Positions 15,563 to 23,581 of a DNA stretch of 35,127 nucleotides are shown in pieces (position 1 is the first letter of the stretch; each line of letters opens with the position of its first letter). A model generated the notes under the pieces. The model was not told where the DNA came from. It did not search any database and saw nothing but the letters and a program-made list of their open reading frames with translations. The stretch is from Rhodobacteraceae bacterium UBA6141 (GTDB lineage Bacteria; Pseudomonadota; Alphaproteobacteria; Rhodobacterales; Rhodobacteraceae). The position numbers were made by a program, and so were the translations under genes. The stretch is from positions 26,673 through 61,799 of the forward strand of contig DIVD01000018.1 of assembly GCA_002423245.1 (NCBI GenBank), in the 5' to 3' direction.

Positions 15563-15895
15563 CGGTTCTACCTCGACCCGCCGGACCGCGCCGTGGTGCT
15601 CTGTGTCATGCCGAAGGCATGCTTCCAGCATGATGAGAAATCCCGGATCCAGGCGCTCGACCCCACCCAGCCGGGGCTGCCGCTCAAGAAGGGCCGCGCG
15701 GCAACCATGACGGATGATTACAAGCGCCACGGCACGACCACACTGTTGGCCGCGCTGGATGTGAAGTCGGGCAAGGTCATCGGCGACTGCATGCCGCGTC
15801 ACCGCGCCAGGGAGTTCCTGAAATTTGCCTCACGCAACATCGACAAGGCCGTGCCCGCGCGCCGCGATGCGCATCTGGTGCTCGACAGTGAAGCG
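15563..15895 (+). pseudogene. IS630 transposase core fragment
   Basis: In a different frame from the IS21 piece the sequence reads FYLDPPDRAVVLCV, then DEKSRIQALDPTQPGLPLKKG, then YKRHGTTTLLAALDVKSG and HLVLD. These are the central DDE-region segments of IS630-family transposases. N- and C-terminal parts are missing, including the third acidic residue. A 24-nt insertion splits VLCV from DEKS just before the first catalytic Asp. It is certainly inactive. Confidence 0.85.
15608..15631 (+). repeat. 24-nt near-palindromic insertion in the IS630 relic
   Basis: Removing these 24 nt restores the family sequence VLCVDEKS. The insertion begins ATGC and ends GCAT. It contains the palindrome GCATGC at its centre and adds eight residues (MPKACFQH) without breaking the frame. 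Confidence 0.65.
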
Positions 15896-15900
15896 GATCA

Positions 15901-15925
15901 GAAAACAGTCCGGGGGACCGTTTTC
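15901..15925. repeat. Inverted repeat at the 3' edge of the IS debris
   Basis: GAAAACAGTCC (15901-15911) and GGACCGTTTTC (15915-15925) form an 11-bp stem with one mismatch and a GGG loop. It could be an IS end or a small palindromic repeat. The rest of 15926-16087 shows no gene. Confidence 0.5.
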
Positions 15926-16052
15926 CCGCTGAATGCCACCCACCACGCGCTCGCGCGGCAGATGCTCGGGGAATGGCTTCTTCACCGGCTTGCGCCGGTT
16001 GAAGCCGCGCACCCTGGTCGTCTTCTCCGCCGCCTGTTCGGCTCCCGCTGCA

Positions 16053-16067
16053 GAGCGCCCTGCGCTC
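16053..16067 (-). terminator. Small hairpin after the cupin gene
   Basis: GAGCGC and GCGCTC form a perfect 6-bp stem with a 3-nt loop, 20 nt after the cupin stop on the minus strand. There is no T-run. It may mark the 3' end of the transport/biuret operon. Confidence 0.25.
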
Positions 16068-16087
16068 CAAAGCGTCTTCCCCGTTGC

Positions 16088-16417
16088 CTACAGGAACTCC
16101 ACCGGCTGGTTCCACTGGATCAGCACCGTGCAGCCAGGGATGGACCACACCGAATGCGCGGTGCCCTCGGGGTTGAGGATCAGCGTGCCGGCCGGGTAGT
16201 CGCCGCGTTCGTCGCTTTGCACGCCGTCCAGCACGAGAACGGTCTCCAGCCCGGGATGCAGGTGCCGGGGCACGCCCGCGCCGGGCGCGTAGCGCAGCAG
16301 CGCGACGCCGGGGGCGCCTTCCGACAGCGGGCATATCTCGACGCCATCGCGGAAGGGCTGGAAGCTGCGGCCTTGCCAGCCGGCCAGCAGCCCGGGGAAG
16401 CTGATCGGGTCAGGCAT
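16088..16417 (-). CDS. ChrR-type cupin protein
   Basis: The 109-residue protein is a single cupin domain of the ChrR C-terminal type. Likely metal ligands are H52, H54 and E58 (PRHLHPGLETVLVLDG) and H88 (NPEGTAHSV). No anti-sigma zinc domain is attached, so it is not ChrR itself. It may be a small metal-dependent enzyme or sensor for the pathway product. ATG 16417 overlaps the stop of the upstream cysteine hydrolase by 8 nt, making it the last gene of the seven-gene minus-strand operon. Function is unknown. Confidence 0.8.
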   Translation of the reverse strand: MPDPISFPGLLAGWQGRSFQPFRDGVEICPLSEGAPGVALLRYAPGAGVPRHLHPGLETVLVLDGVQSDERGDYPAGTLILNPEGTAHSVWSIPGCTVLIQWNQPVEFL

Positions 16418-17078
16418 CCAGCGCCTCGGCAATCTCGGCGGTGGTCGCCGTCCAGCCGACGATGCCGCCCTGCGCGCGGATCATCTCCAGCGCGGCGGCC
16501 TTGAAGGCGGGGAAATAGCTTTCGGTGGCATCCTCGGCCAGGAGGCAGGCAAAGCCGCGGTCATTCGCCTCGCGCATCGTGGTCTGCACGCAGACCTCGG
16601 TGGTGACGCCGGCGAAGATCAGGCTCCGGCTGCCGAGCCGCGCCAGGTCGGCGGGCAGGGTGGTGGCGTAGAAGGCGCCCTTGCCGGGCTTGTCGAGCAC
16701 GATCTCGCCGGGCAGGGGGGCAAGCGCGGGAATGATGTCCGCGCCGGGTTCGCCCGCGATCAGCACGCGGCCCATCGGCCCCGGATCGCCGATGCGAAGG
16801 CTGGGGTCGCCGCGGTCGCGCTTGGCGGGGGGCAGGTCCGACAGGTCGGGCCTGTGGCACTCGCGGGTGTGGATCACCGCGATGCCGGCCTTGCGTGCCG
16901 CCGCCAGCAGCGCCGCGACGGTTGGGATGATCGCCTGCAGCCGCGTCACGTCATTGCCGAGGCTGGCGCCGAAGCCGCCCGGCTCGATGAAATCGCGCTG
17001 CATGTCGATGACGATCAGCGCGGTGCGGGCCGGGTCGAAGTCGAAGGCGAAGGGCAGGGCGCCCGGAATGCGGGCCAT
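16410..17078 (-). CDS. Isochorismatase-like cysteine hydrolase, paralogue of BiuH
   Basis: The 222-residue protein belongs to the isochorismatase-like amidohydrolases. The catalytic triad is visible: D25 in VIDMQRDF, K130 in LDKPGKGAFYAT and C163 in GVTTEVCVQTTMREANDRGF. These enzymes hydrolyse small linear amides such as biuret, ureidoacrylate, N-carbamoylsarcosine or nicotinamide through a cysteine thioester. It resembles the BiuH encoded two genes upstream but lacks BiuH's WPWNG start and KRWRS segment, so it likely acts on a related, different amide. Its ATG overlaps the ATPase stop by 1 nt (TGATG). The exact substrate is unknown. Confidence 0.85.
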   Translation of the reverse strand: MARIPGALPFAFDFDPARTALIVIDMQRDFIEPGGFGASLGNDVTRLQAIIPTVAALLAAARKAGIAVIHTRECHRPDLSDLPPAKRDRGDPSLRIGDPGPMGRVLIAGEPGADIIPALAPLPGEIVLDKPGKGAFYATTLPADLARLGSRSLIFAGVTTEVCVQTTMREANDRGFACLLAEDATESYFPAFKAAALEMIRAQGGIVGWTATTAEIAEALDA

Positions 17079-18625
17079 CAGCCATGTCCTCCCATGTGGT
17101 GGCCGATGGTGGCAAGGTCGGCCTCGGCCGCCGCCACCTCATGGGCGATGCGGCCCTCGGACATCACAAGGATGCGGTCCGACAGGTCCACCACCTCGTC
17201 CAGATCCTCGCTCATCAGCAGCACGGCGCAGCCGGCGTTCCGCGCCGCCACGATCCGCGCCCGGATTTCCGCCACCGCCGAGAAGTCGAGCCCGAAGCAG
17301 GGGTTGGAGATGATCAGCAGATCGACCTTGCCCGTCAGTTCCCGCGCCAGAACCGCGCGCTGGACATTGCCACCCGACAGCGAGGCTATGGGCGCGTCGG
17401 GCGAGGCGGTGCGCACCTTGAAGGCGGCGATCAGATCCTCGCCGCGCTGGCGCATCTCGGCGCCGGACAGCCAGAAGCGGCGGCCGGTGCCGTTGCGGTC
17501 AAAGCTGCGGAAGGCGATGTTCTCGACCACGCTCAGCCGCCCGGCGCAGGCGTTCTTCAAGGGCTCCTCGGGCAGGTAGCGCACGGCAAGCGCCTGACTT
17601 TCCGCGCGTGTGGCATGGTAGGGCCGGCCCTTGACCTGCACGCTGCCGGCGCTGGTGGCGCGCTGGCCGGTCAGCACCTCCATCAACTCCATCTGGCCGT
17701 TGCCGGAAATGCCGGCGATGCCCACGATCTCGCCGGCGCGGACCTTCAGATCGTCGATGGCGATCTCCTTGAGGCCGGATCGGTCGCGCGCCCTGACGCC
17801 GGCGACCCGCAGCACCTCGGCGCCCGCCATCCCGGCGCGGGCGGCGGGGGCCAGCGGCTTTTCGGCGCCGATCATCATTGCGGCCATGTCGCCGTGCGAC
17901 AGATCGCGCACATGGCCCTGCCCCACCAGCCTGCCCCGGCGCAGCACCGACACGTCATCGGCATAGGCGGTGACCTCGCGGAACTTGTGGGTGATCATCA
18001 TCACGCTGATCTTGCCCGCCGAACACAGGGCGCGCACATGCCCCAGCACCTCGTCGGCCTCGTCCGGGGTCAGCACCGAGGTGGGCTCGTCGAGGATCAG
18101 GAAGCGGCGCCCGAGATAGAGTTGCTTTAGGATTTCCAGCTTCTGCTTTTCCCCGGCCGCCAGCCGCATCACCGGCTGGTCCAGCGGCACGCGGAACGGC
18201 ATGTCAGCCATGAAGTCGGCCAGCGCCTTGCGCTCGCGTCCCCAGTCGATGACGCGCGGCGTATCGTGGCGGCTGATGACAAGGTTTTCCGCCACGGTCA
18301 GCGAGGGCACCAGCGTGAAATGCTGATAGACCATGCCAAGGCCAAGCGCATGGGCGTCGCGCGGATCGTCGATCACCGCCTCGCGCCCGCCGATCAGCAT
18401 CTGGCCCGCGGTGGCGTGGTAAAAGCCCATCATGCATTTCACCAGCGTGGACTTGCCGGCGCCATTCTCGCCCAGAAGCGCGTGGAACGTGCCGGCAGGA
18501 ACCTTGACCGACACGTCATCCAGCGCCGTGAAGCTGCCAAAGCGCATGGTCATGCCAAGGGTTTCCACCGCCAGCGCGCCTTCGGGCAGCGGCTCTGCGC
18601 CGACGATATGCAACGGCGGCTTCAT
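17078..18625 (-). CDS. Double-domain ABC ATPase of a BMP-type (nucleoside-like) importer
   Basis: The 515-residue protein has two ABC domains, as in YufO/CUT2-type transporters. The first has Walker A GENGAGKST, Q-loop VYQHFTL, signature LAAGEKQKLEI and Walker B FLILDEPTS. The second has the degenerate Walker A GISGNGQMELMEVLTG, signature SLSGGNVQRAVLARE, and IISNPCFGLDF where the catalytic Glu is absent; this asymmetry is normal for the family. It powers import through the two permeases encoded upstream. ATG 18625 overlaps the biuH stop as ATGA. The longer upstream open frame is a shadow of biuH. Confidence 0.92.
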   Translation of the reverse strand: MKPPLHIVGAEPLPEGALAVETLGMTMRFGSFTALDDVSVKVPAGTFHALLGENGAGKSTLVKCMMGFYHATAGQMLIGGREAVIDDPRDAHALGLGMVYQHFTLVPSLTVAENLVISRHDTPRVIDWGRERKALADFMADMPFRVPLDQPVMRLAAGEKQKLEILKQLYLGRRFLILDEPTSVLTPDEADEVLGHVRALCSAGKISVMMITHKFREVTAYADDVSVLRRGRLVGQGHVRDLSHGDMAAMMIGAEKPLAPAARAGMAGAEVLRVAGVRARDRSGLKEIAIDDLKVRAGEIVGIAGISGNGQMELMEVLTGQRATSAGSVQVKGRPYHATRAESQALAVRYLPEEPLKNACAGRLSVVENIAFRSFDRNGTGRRFWLSGAEMRQRGEDLIAAFKVRTASPDAPIASLSGGNVQRAVLARELTGKVDLLIISNPCFGLDFSAVAEIRARIVAARNAGCAVLLMSEDLDEVVDLSDRILVMSEGRIAHEVAAAEADLATIGHHMGGHG

Positions 18626-19311
18626 GGCAGGGCCTCGATCAGGGCCGCGCTGTCCGCGACGGCGCCGAACACGCCGCCCTGCATCGTGACCATCTTCAGC
18701 GCGGCGGCGTGGTTGCCGGGGTCGGTCGCGGCGCAGCAATCCGACAGGATCAGGCATTCGAAGCCGCGGTCATTCGCCTCGCGCATGGTGGTGGAGACGC
18801 AGACATCGGTGGTGATCCCGGTCAGGATCAGGTTGTCGATGCCCCGGGTGCGCAGGATCAGCTCCAGGTCCGTGGCGCAGAAGCTGCCCTTGCCGGGCTT
18901 GTCGATGATCGCCTCGCCGGGGATCGGATAAAGCTCGGGGATGATGTCCCAGCCCGGCTCGCCGCGGACCAGGATCCTGCCGCAGGGGCCCGCGTCCCCG
19001 ATGCCCGCGCCCATCTGCCGGCTGCGCCAGCGCTTGTTGGGAGGCAGGTCGCACAGGTCGGGGCGGTGCCCCTCGCGCGTGTGGAGGATGTGGTAGCCCT
19101 TGGCGCGCATCGCCGCCAGCACCGCGCCGATGGGGCCGATCGGCGCCTGCGTCAGCGACAGGTCATAACCCATCTTGTCGACATAGCCGCCCTTGCCGCA
19201 GAAATCGGTCTGCATGTCGATGACGATCAGCGCGGTGTTGTCCGGCCGCAGATCGCCGTTCCAGGGCCAGGCGTAGGGGGTGGAGGCAAGCGCGGTCATG
19301 GACATCCTCAT
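18622..19311 (-). CDS. biuH: Biuret amidohydrolase
   Basis: BiuH hydrolyses biuret to allophanate and ammonia in cyanuric acid (s-triazine) breakdown. The 229-residue protein strongly resembles the Rhizobium leguminosarum enzyme as I recall it: WPWNGDLRPDNTALIVIDMQ, FCGKGGYVDKMGYDLSL, HTREGHRPDLCDLP, KRWRS, GEPGWDIIPELYPI and TTDVCVSTTMREANDRG. The triad is D32, K138 and C171; each is four positions before the D36/K142/C175 I remember for that enzyme. ATG 19311 overlaps the permease stop (ATGA); ATG 19305 is an alternative. The next pathway enzyme, allophanate hydrolase, is not in the window. Confidence 0.88.
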   Translation of the reverse strand: MRMSMTALASTPYAWPWNGDLRPDNTALIVIDMQTDFCGKGGYVDKMGYDLSLTQAPIGPIGAVLAAMRAKGYHILHTREGHRPDLCDLPPNKRWRSRQMGAGIGDAGPCGRILVRGEPGWDIIPELYPIPGEAIIDKPGKGSFCATDLELILRTRGIDNLILTGITTDVCVSTTMREANDRGFECLILSDCCAATDPGNHAAALKMVTMQGGVFGAVADSAALIEALP

Positions 19312-20231
19312 TTCGTGATGGACAGCTCGCCCGGCGCACCGGCCAGCGCGCGGCTTGGCGAGGAGGTGGCGATCAGCACGCCAAGGGTCAGCACATAGGG
19401 GGCGGCGTAGAAGAGGTAATAGCCCTGCGTCACCCCGACCGATTGCAGCGCCGGGCCAAGCGCCCCGGCCCCCCCGAACAGCAGCGCCGCCCAGAGGCAG
19501 TTGATGGGCGACCAGCGCGCGAAGATCACCAGCGCCACCGCCATGAGCCCCTGCCCCGAGGAAATGCCCTCGTTCCAGCTGCCGGGGTAGTAGAGCGACA
19601 GGTAGGCGCCGCCGATCCCGGCAAAGGCGCCGCCAAGCGCGGTGGCGCCCGTGCGGATCAGCGCCGGGTTCAGGCCCATCGCGCGGGCGGCATCGGTGGA
19701 ATCGCCCACCACGCGCAGGATCAGGCCGGGACGGGTGCTGCGCAGCGCCCAGGCCAGCGCCAGCGCCGCGGCGATGCCGATCAGGAACAGCGCGTTGACG
19801 TTCAGCGCCGACCGCACCTGCGGCAGGCTCGACCAGCCGCCAAGCGGGATCGCGGGCAGGTCGGGCGCGGCGGGCTGGATGTAGGGCTTGCCGAAGTAGA
19901 AGGCGAGCCCGGTGCCCAGAAGCATCATCGCGATGCCGACGGCGATGTCGTTGACGCGTCCCATCGAGCAGATCAGCCCGTGCAGCAGCCCGAACAGCGC
20001 CCCGGCAAGCGCCGCCACCGCAACGCCCGCCCAGGGGCTGCCGGTCAGAACGGCGGTGGCGTAGCCGGTCATCGCCCCCAGCACCAGCGTGCCTTCAAGC
20101 CCGAGGTTGATGCGGCCCGACCGCTCGGTCAGCGTCTCGCCAAGGCTGACGAACAGGATCGGGGTGGACACCCGGATCGCTCCGCCGACCACCGCAAGCG
20201 GCACCGCCCAGAGGCCAAGATCGTTTTCCAT
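19308..20231 (-). CDS. BMP-type ABC importer permease (second)
   Basis: This 307-residue inner-membrane protein has the features of YufQ-type permeases that pair with BMP-family binding proteins. The N-terminal segment is PILFVSLGETLTERSGRINLGLEGTLV, followed by about eight hydrophobic helices and the coupling-region sequence GDSTDAARAMGLN. It forms the transmembrane pore together with the permease encoded 6 nt upstream. Its stop overlaps the biuH ATG by 4 nt, which ties transport to biuret hydrolysis. Confidence 0.92.
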   Translation of the reverse strand: MENDLGLWAVPLAVVGGAIRVSTPILFVSLGETLTERSGRINLGLEGTLVLGAMTGYATAVLTGSPWAGVAVAALAGALFGLLHGLICSMGRVNDIAVGIAMMLLGTGLAFYFGKPYIQPAAPDLPAIPLGGWSSLPQVRSALNVNALFLIGIAAALALAWALRSTRPGLILRVVGDSTDAARAMGLNPALIRTGATALGGAFAGIGGAYLSLYYPGSWNEGISSGQGLMAVALVIFARWSPINCLWAALLFGGAGALGPALQSVGVTQGYYLFYAAPYVLTLGVLIATSSPSRALAGAPGELSITK

Positions 20232-20237
20232 GCCCGC

Positions 20238-21320
20238 CTATCCTTTCGCCTTGAAGACCGGCAGCCGCCCATAGGCCGCGTCCGACATCAGGATCGCCAT
20301 GAACACGATGCCCTGCAGCACCTGCATCGTGGCATCGGGCAGATCCATGCGCCGCTGCACGAGGCCCGAGGAGGCATCGAACCCCGCCAGCAGGATCGCG
20401 ACCGGGATGATCGCCAGCGCGTTGTGGCGGGCAAGGAAGGCGATCAGGATGCCGGTATAGCCATAGCCCGCCGCCAGCGAGGCATTGGCCGATCCATGCA
20501 CCGCCGCCACCTCGAAGAACCCGGCCAGCCCGGCAAAGGCGCCGCCAAGCGCGGCAAAGCCAAGGATCAGCTTGCCGACGGGCAGGCCCTGCACCTGCGC
20601 CGCGCGCACATTGCCGCCGGCGATCCGGGCGGCAAAGCCCCAGGTCGTGCGCTCGACCAGCACCCAGGACAGCACGCAGGCGAGGATGCCGAAGACGAGA
20701 CCCCAATGCACCGAAAGGCCCGGCAAATCTCCCACGCGCAGCGCCTCGGGCAGAGGCGCGGTGGAGGGCTTGTTGAGGCTGGCCGGGTCGCGCAGCGGCC
20801 CCTCGACCAGATGGTTCATCAGTGCGATGGCGATATAGGACAGCAGCAGGCTGGAGATGGTCTCGTTCACGCCGCGGTAGTGGCGCAGGGCGCCCGCCGC
20901 GCCGATCCAGACCACGCCGACCGCCATCGCGGCCAGCGCCATCAGCGGGATGCCGACCGGGCCGGGCATCGCGGCCAGCGGCAGCGCCAGCGCCCCGGCG
21001 GCGACACCGCCCAGCACGATCGCCCCCTCGCCGCCGATCACCACCAGCCCCAGTCGCGCCGGCAGCGCCACGCACAGCGCCGCCATCAGCAGCGGCGCGG
21101 CCCGCGTCAGCGTGTTCTGCCACGAGAAGGCCGAGCCGAAGCCGCCCTGCCAGACATGGGCCATGAAGGCCAGCGGCGAGCGCCCCTGCGTCAGCAGGAA
21201 CAGCCCGAAGACCGCAAGCCCCGCCACCAGCGCCAGCACCGGGATCGCCACCGGCTCCGCCCGGCGCACCAGCGCCAGCGCGCCGCCGGTGCCCCGCATC
21301 GTGGGTTCCGCCACCACCAT
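20238..21320 (-). CDS. BMP-type ABC importer permease (first)
   Basis: The 360-residue protein resembles YufP-type permeases: an N-terminal membrane helix, a periplasmic segment FMAHVWQGGFGSAFSWQNTLTRAAPLL, then LVVIGGEGAIVLG and the conserved GVNETISSLLLSYIA. Near the C-terminus is GYGYTGILIAFLARHN. About nine to ten hydrophobic segments are visible. ATG 21320 lies 13 nt after the binding-protein stop and follows a G-rich run. The permease pair suggests a heterodimeric channel. Confidence 0.92.
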   Translation of the reverse strand: MVVAEPTMRGTGGALALVRRAEPVAIPVLALVAGLAVFGLFLLTQGRSPLAFMAHVWQGGFGSAFSWQNTLTRAAPLLMAALCVALPARLGLVVIGGEGAIVLGGVAAGALALPLAAMPGPVGIPLMALAAMAVGVVWIGAAGALRHYRGVNETISSLLLSYIAIALMNHLVEGPLRDPASLNKPSTAPLPEALRVGDLPGLSVHWGLVFGILACVLSWVLVERTTWGFAARIAGGNVRAAQVQGLPVGKLILGFAALGGAFAGLAGFFEVAAVHGSANASLAAGYGYTGILIAFLARHNALAIIPVAILLAGFDASSGLVQRRMDLPDATMQVLQGIVFMAILMSDAAYGRLPVFKAKG

Positions 21321-21333
21321 CTGCCCGCCCCCC

Positions 21334-22485
21334 CTACGAGGTCGCGCCGATGACACCCTCGACGAGATAGCCCATGCCTTCCAGCACCGGATCGGTCTCG
21401 AGGAAGGCCTGCCCTTCGGTCGCGACGAGATTGCCCTGATTGTCCTTCAGCGGCCCCTTGATGACGCTGAAGCCGCCCTTTTCTATGTCTGCCTTCACCG
21501 CCTCGAACTGCGCGCGGCCGGCATCGGGCACGGCGGGGCCAAGCGGCGACATCTTGATGAAGCCCTCCGCCAGCCCGCCGCGCACGAAGTTCGGGATCGG
21601 CTGCCCGTTCAGCGTGGCGGTGACCATGTCGGTATAGACCTTGGCCCAGTTCCACTCGGCCCCGGTCAGATACTGCCGGGGCGCCAGCGAGGACTGGTCG
21701 GCATGGTAGCCGCCGACAAAGGCGCCGCGACCCGCCGCGACCTCGACCACCACCTTGGGACCATCGACATGGCAGGTGATCACGTCGCAGCCCGCATCGA
21801 CCAGCGCATGCGTCGCCTCTGCCTCCTTCACCGCCAGCGACCATTCGCCGGTGAAGATGACCTGGCAGGTGATCGCGGGATCGACCGACCGCGCCCCCAG
21901 CAGGAAGGAGTTGATGTTCAGCAGCACCTGCGGGATCGGCTTGGCGGCGACGAAGCCGATCTTCCTGGACTTCGTCACATGGCCCGCGGCGACGCCGTTC
22001 AGAAATTGGCCCATGCCGATATAGCCAAAGTAGCTGCCCGCATTCGCCGGGTGCTTGCCCTCTGTCCAGAGCCCTCCGCAATGCTCGAACCGCACATCGG
22101 GGTATCTGGGCGCCAGCGTCAGGATATGGGGGTCGAAATAGCCGAAGGAGGTGGGAAACAACAGTGTCGCCCCATCGAGGTTGATCATCGATTCCATGGA
22201 TTGCTGCACGTCATTGGTCTCGGGGACGTTCTCCTCCTCGACGACCGTCACGCCCTCCATCGCCTTCACCGCCGCGGCGCCGATCGCGTGGGACTGGTTG
22301 TAGCCGAAATCGTCGCGCGGCCCGACATAGAGGAAGCCGACGGTCAGCCCGCCCTGCGCGCGCAGCGGGCGGGGCAGCGCCGACAGCGCCGCGGCGCCGC
22401 CAAGCGCGGCTGTGCCGCGCAACAGGTCGCGGCGCGACAGGGTGCAACGCGGGCCGGGGGTGGAACCGGTTTGAAACAGGGGCAT
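21334..22485 (-). CDS. BMP-family (PnrA-like) substrate-binding protein
   Basis: The 383-residue protein starts with a twin-arginine signal (LSRRDLLRGTAALGGAAAL...PLRAQ), followed by a BMP/PnrA-type binding fold: TVGFLYVGPRDDFGYNQSHAIG, LLFPTSFGYFDPHI, GSYFGYIGMGQFLNGVAAG and GCDVITCHVDGP. BMP proteins usually capture purine or pyrimidine nucleosides; some relatives are used for other nitrogen compounds. With biuH in the operon, a ureide or triazine-type ligand is possible. TGGAGA at 22497-22492 precedes ATG 22485. It is the first gene of the operon, divergent from the LysR gene. Confidence 0.9.
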   Translation of the reverse strand: MPLFQTGSTPGPRCTLSRRDLLRGTAALGGAAALSALPRPLRAQGGLTVGFLYVGPRDDFGYNQSHAIGAAAVKAMEGVTVVEEENVPETNDVQQSMESMINLDGATLLFPTSFGYFDPHILTLAPRYPDVRFEHCGGLWTEGKHPANAGSYFGYIGMGQFLNGVAAGHVTKSRKIGFVAAKPIPQVLLNINSFLLGARSVDPAITCQVIFTGEWSLAVKEAEATHALVDAGCDVITCHVDGPKVVVEVAAGRGAFVGGYHADQSSLAPRQYLTGAEWNWAKVYTDMVTATLNGQPIPNFVRGGLAEGFIKMSPLGPAVPDAGRAQFEAVKADIEKGGFSVIKGPLKDNQGNLVATEGQAFLETDPVLEGMGYLVEGVIGATS

Positions 22486-22611
22486 TCGGCATCTCCATGT
22501 CGTGGGTCCGGGGGCGCTGTGCTTGTGGCCCTGATGGCCCGCGACTCGCCCCGCTTGTGCGTTGTGAGGCCGAGGATGCGGGATTGCACCGCTGCCGTCT
22601 TGTGCTAGTTT

Positions 22612-22628
22612 TGCAGATAACCGCTGCA
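22612..22628. promoter_or_regulatory. Candidate LysR operator between the LysR and BMP genes
   Basis: TGCAG-N7-CTGCA is a perfect inverted repeat 16 nt before the lysR-type start, in the divergent intergenic region. The octamer ATTGCACC occurs nearby at 22583-22590 and 22632-22639. LysR regulators usually bind such inverted repeats between themselves and a divergent target operon. TTGCAC (22584-22589) and TAGTTT (22606-22611) could be a weak promoter for the regulator. Confidence 0.4.
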
Positions 22629-22643
22629 GGAATTGCACCTCGG

Positions 22644-23564
22644 ATGCACGCGCTGACACCGCATCAGTTCATCGACGTGATCGCCCGCGCCGGGTCGATC
22701 CGGAAGGCCGCCGAGGTGCTGGCCATCACCTCCACCGCGCTGAATCGCCGGGTTCTGGCGCTGGAGGAAGAGCTTGGCCTGCCGATTTTCGAGCGGTTGC
22801 CGCGCGGGGTGCGGCTGTCCACTGCGGGCGAGCTGCTGGTGACCCATCTGCGCAATCAGGCCTCGGATTTCGAGCGGCTGCGTAGCCAGCTTGCCGATCT
22901 GGCGGGGCAACGGCGCGGCCATGTCTCCATCGCCTGTTCGCAGGCGCTGCTGCCCTTCTTCATGCCCGAACAGATCGGCCGCTATCGGCGCGATCATCCG
23001 GGGGTGAGCTTTTCGGTGCAGTTGCGCGACCGGGCGGCGGCCGAGGCGGCGCTTGTCGGGCATGTCGCCGACATCGCGCTGATCTTCGAACCGATCCGCC
23101 TGTCGGAGGTGCATATCCTCACGGCAGTACGCCAGCAGATCCACGCGGTGATGGCGGCGGATCACCCGCTTGCGGGGCGCGCGACGCTGCGGCTGCGCGA
23201 CTGCGCCGACTATCCGGTGGCGCTGCCCACGGCACAATACGGGGTGCGCGCGCTGATCGACCTTGCGATCCTGCGGCTGTCGGTGCGGCTGCGCGTGATG
23301 CTGGAATCGGACAATTTCGACTTCCTGCGCCGCTATCCCGCGCAGGAGCCGCTGATCAGCTTCCAGATCCCCATCGGTCTGCCGGGCGTGGACGGGACCG
23401 AGGGCGTCGTCTCGCGACCGGTGGACACCCGCGACATCCCCGAGGGGCGGCTCTACCTGTGCCAATTGCGCGGCCGGACCCTGCCGGTCGCCGCGGCGAA
23501 GTTCGCGGCGCAGGTGGAGGGCGCGATGGAAACGCGGTTCGGCCTTTCGCCGGAGGCGGGGTGA
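22644..23564 (+). CDS. LysR-family transcriptional regulator
   Basis: The 306-residue protein has an N-terminal winged helix (HQFIDVIARAGSIRKAAEVLAITSTALNRRVLALEEELGLPIFER, about 7-51) and a periplasmic-binding-like effector domain (about 90-290). It is divergent from the BMP/biuH operon, so it most likely controls that operon in response to the imported compound or an intermediate. ATG 22644 is chosen because the LysR domain starts within a few residues. An upstream open frame to 22497 lacks family sequence. Confidence 0.93.
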   Translation: MHALTPHQFIDVIARAGSIRKAAEVLAITSTALNRRVLALEEELGLPIFERLPRGVRLSTAGELLVTHLRNQASDFERLRSQLADLAGQRRGHVSIACSQALLPFFMPEQIGRYRRDHPGVSFSVQLRDRAAAEAALVGHVADIALIFEPIRLSEVHILTAVRQQIHAVMAADHPLAGRATLRLRDCADYPVALPTAQYGVRALIDLAILRLSVRLRVMLESDNFDFLRRYPAQEPLISFQIPIGLPGVDGTEGVVSRPVDTRDIPEGRLYLCQLRGRTLPVAAAKFAAQVEGAMETRFGLSPEAG

Positions 23565-23581
23565 CAGGCTCGCCGGAGGCT

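Larger units (their letters stand above)
15236..15925 (+). mobile_element. Composite relic of three insertion-sequence families
   Basis: Fragments of IS110, IS21 and IS630 transposases are fused head to tail, all in plus orientation, with frame changes at the junctions. None is complete and no terminal inverted repeats or target duplications are visible. The relic sits at the border between core genes and the nitrogen-compound island. Confidence 0.8.

Noticed and set aside
15830..16012. 60-codon minus-strand frame containing PPDCFLIRF
   Set aside because: It is antisense to the IS630 relic and created by the inverted repeat at 15901-15925. There is no support as a gene.
19443..21353. 636-codon plus-strand frame
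   Set aside because: It is antisense to two well-supported permease genes and very rich in His, Gln, Arg and Pro, as expected of a shadow frame in GC-rich DNA.
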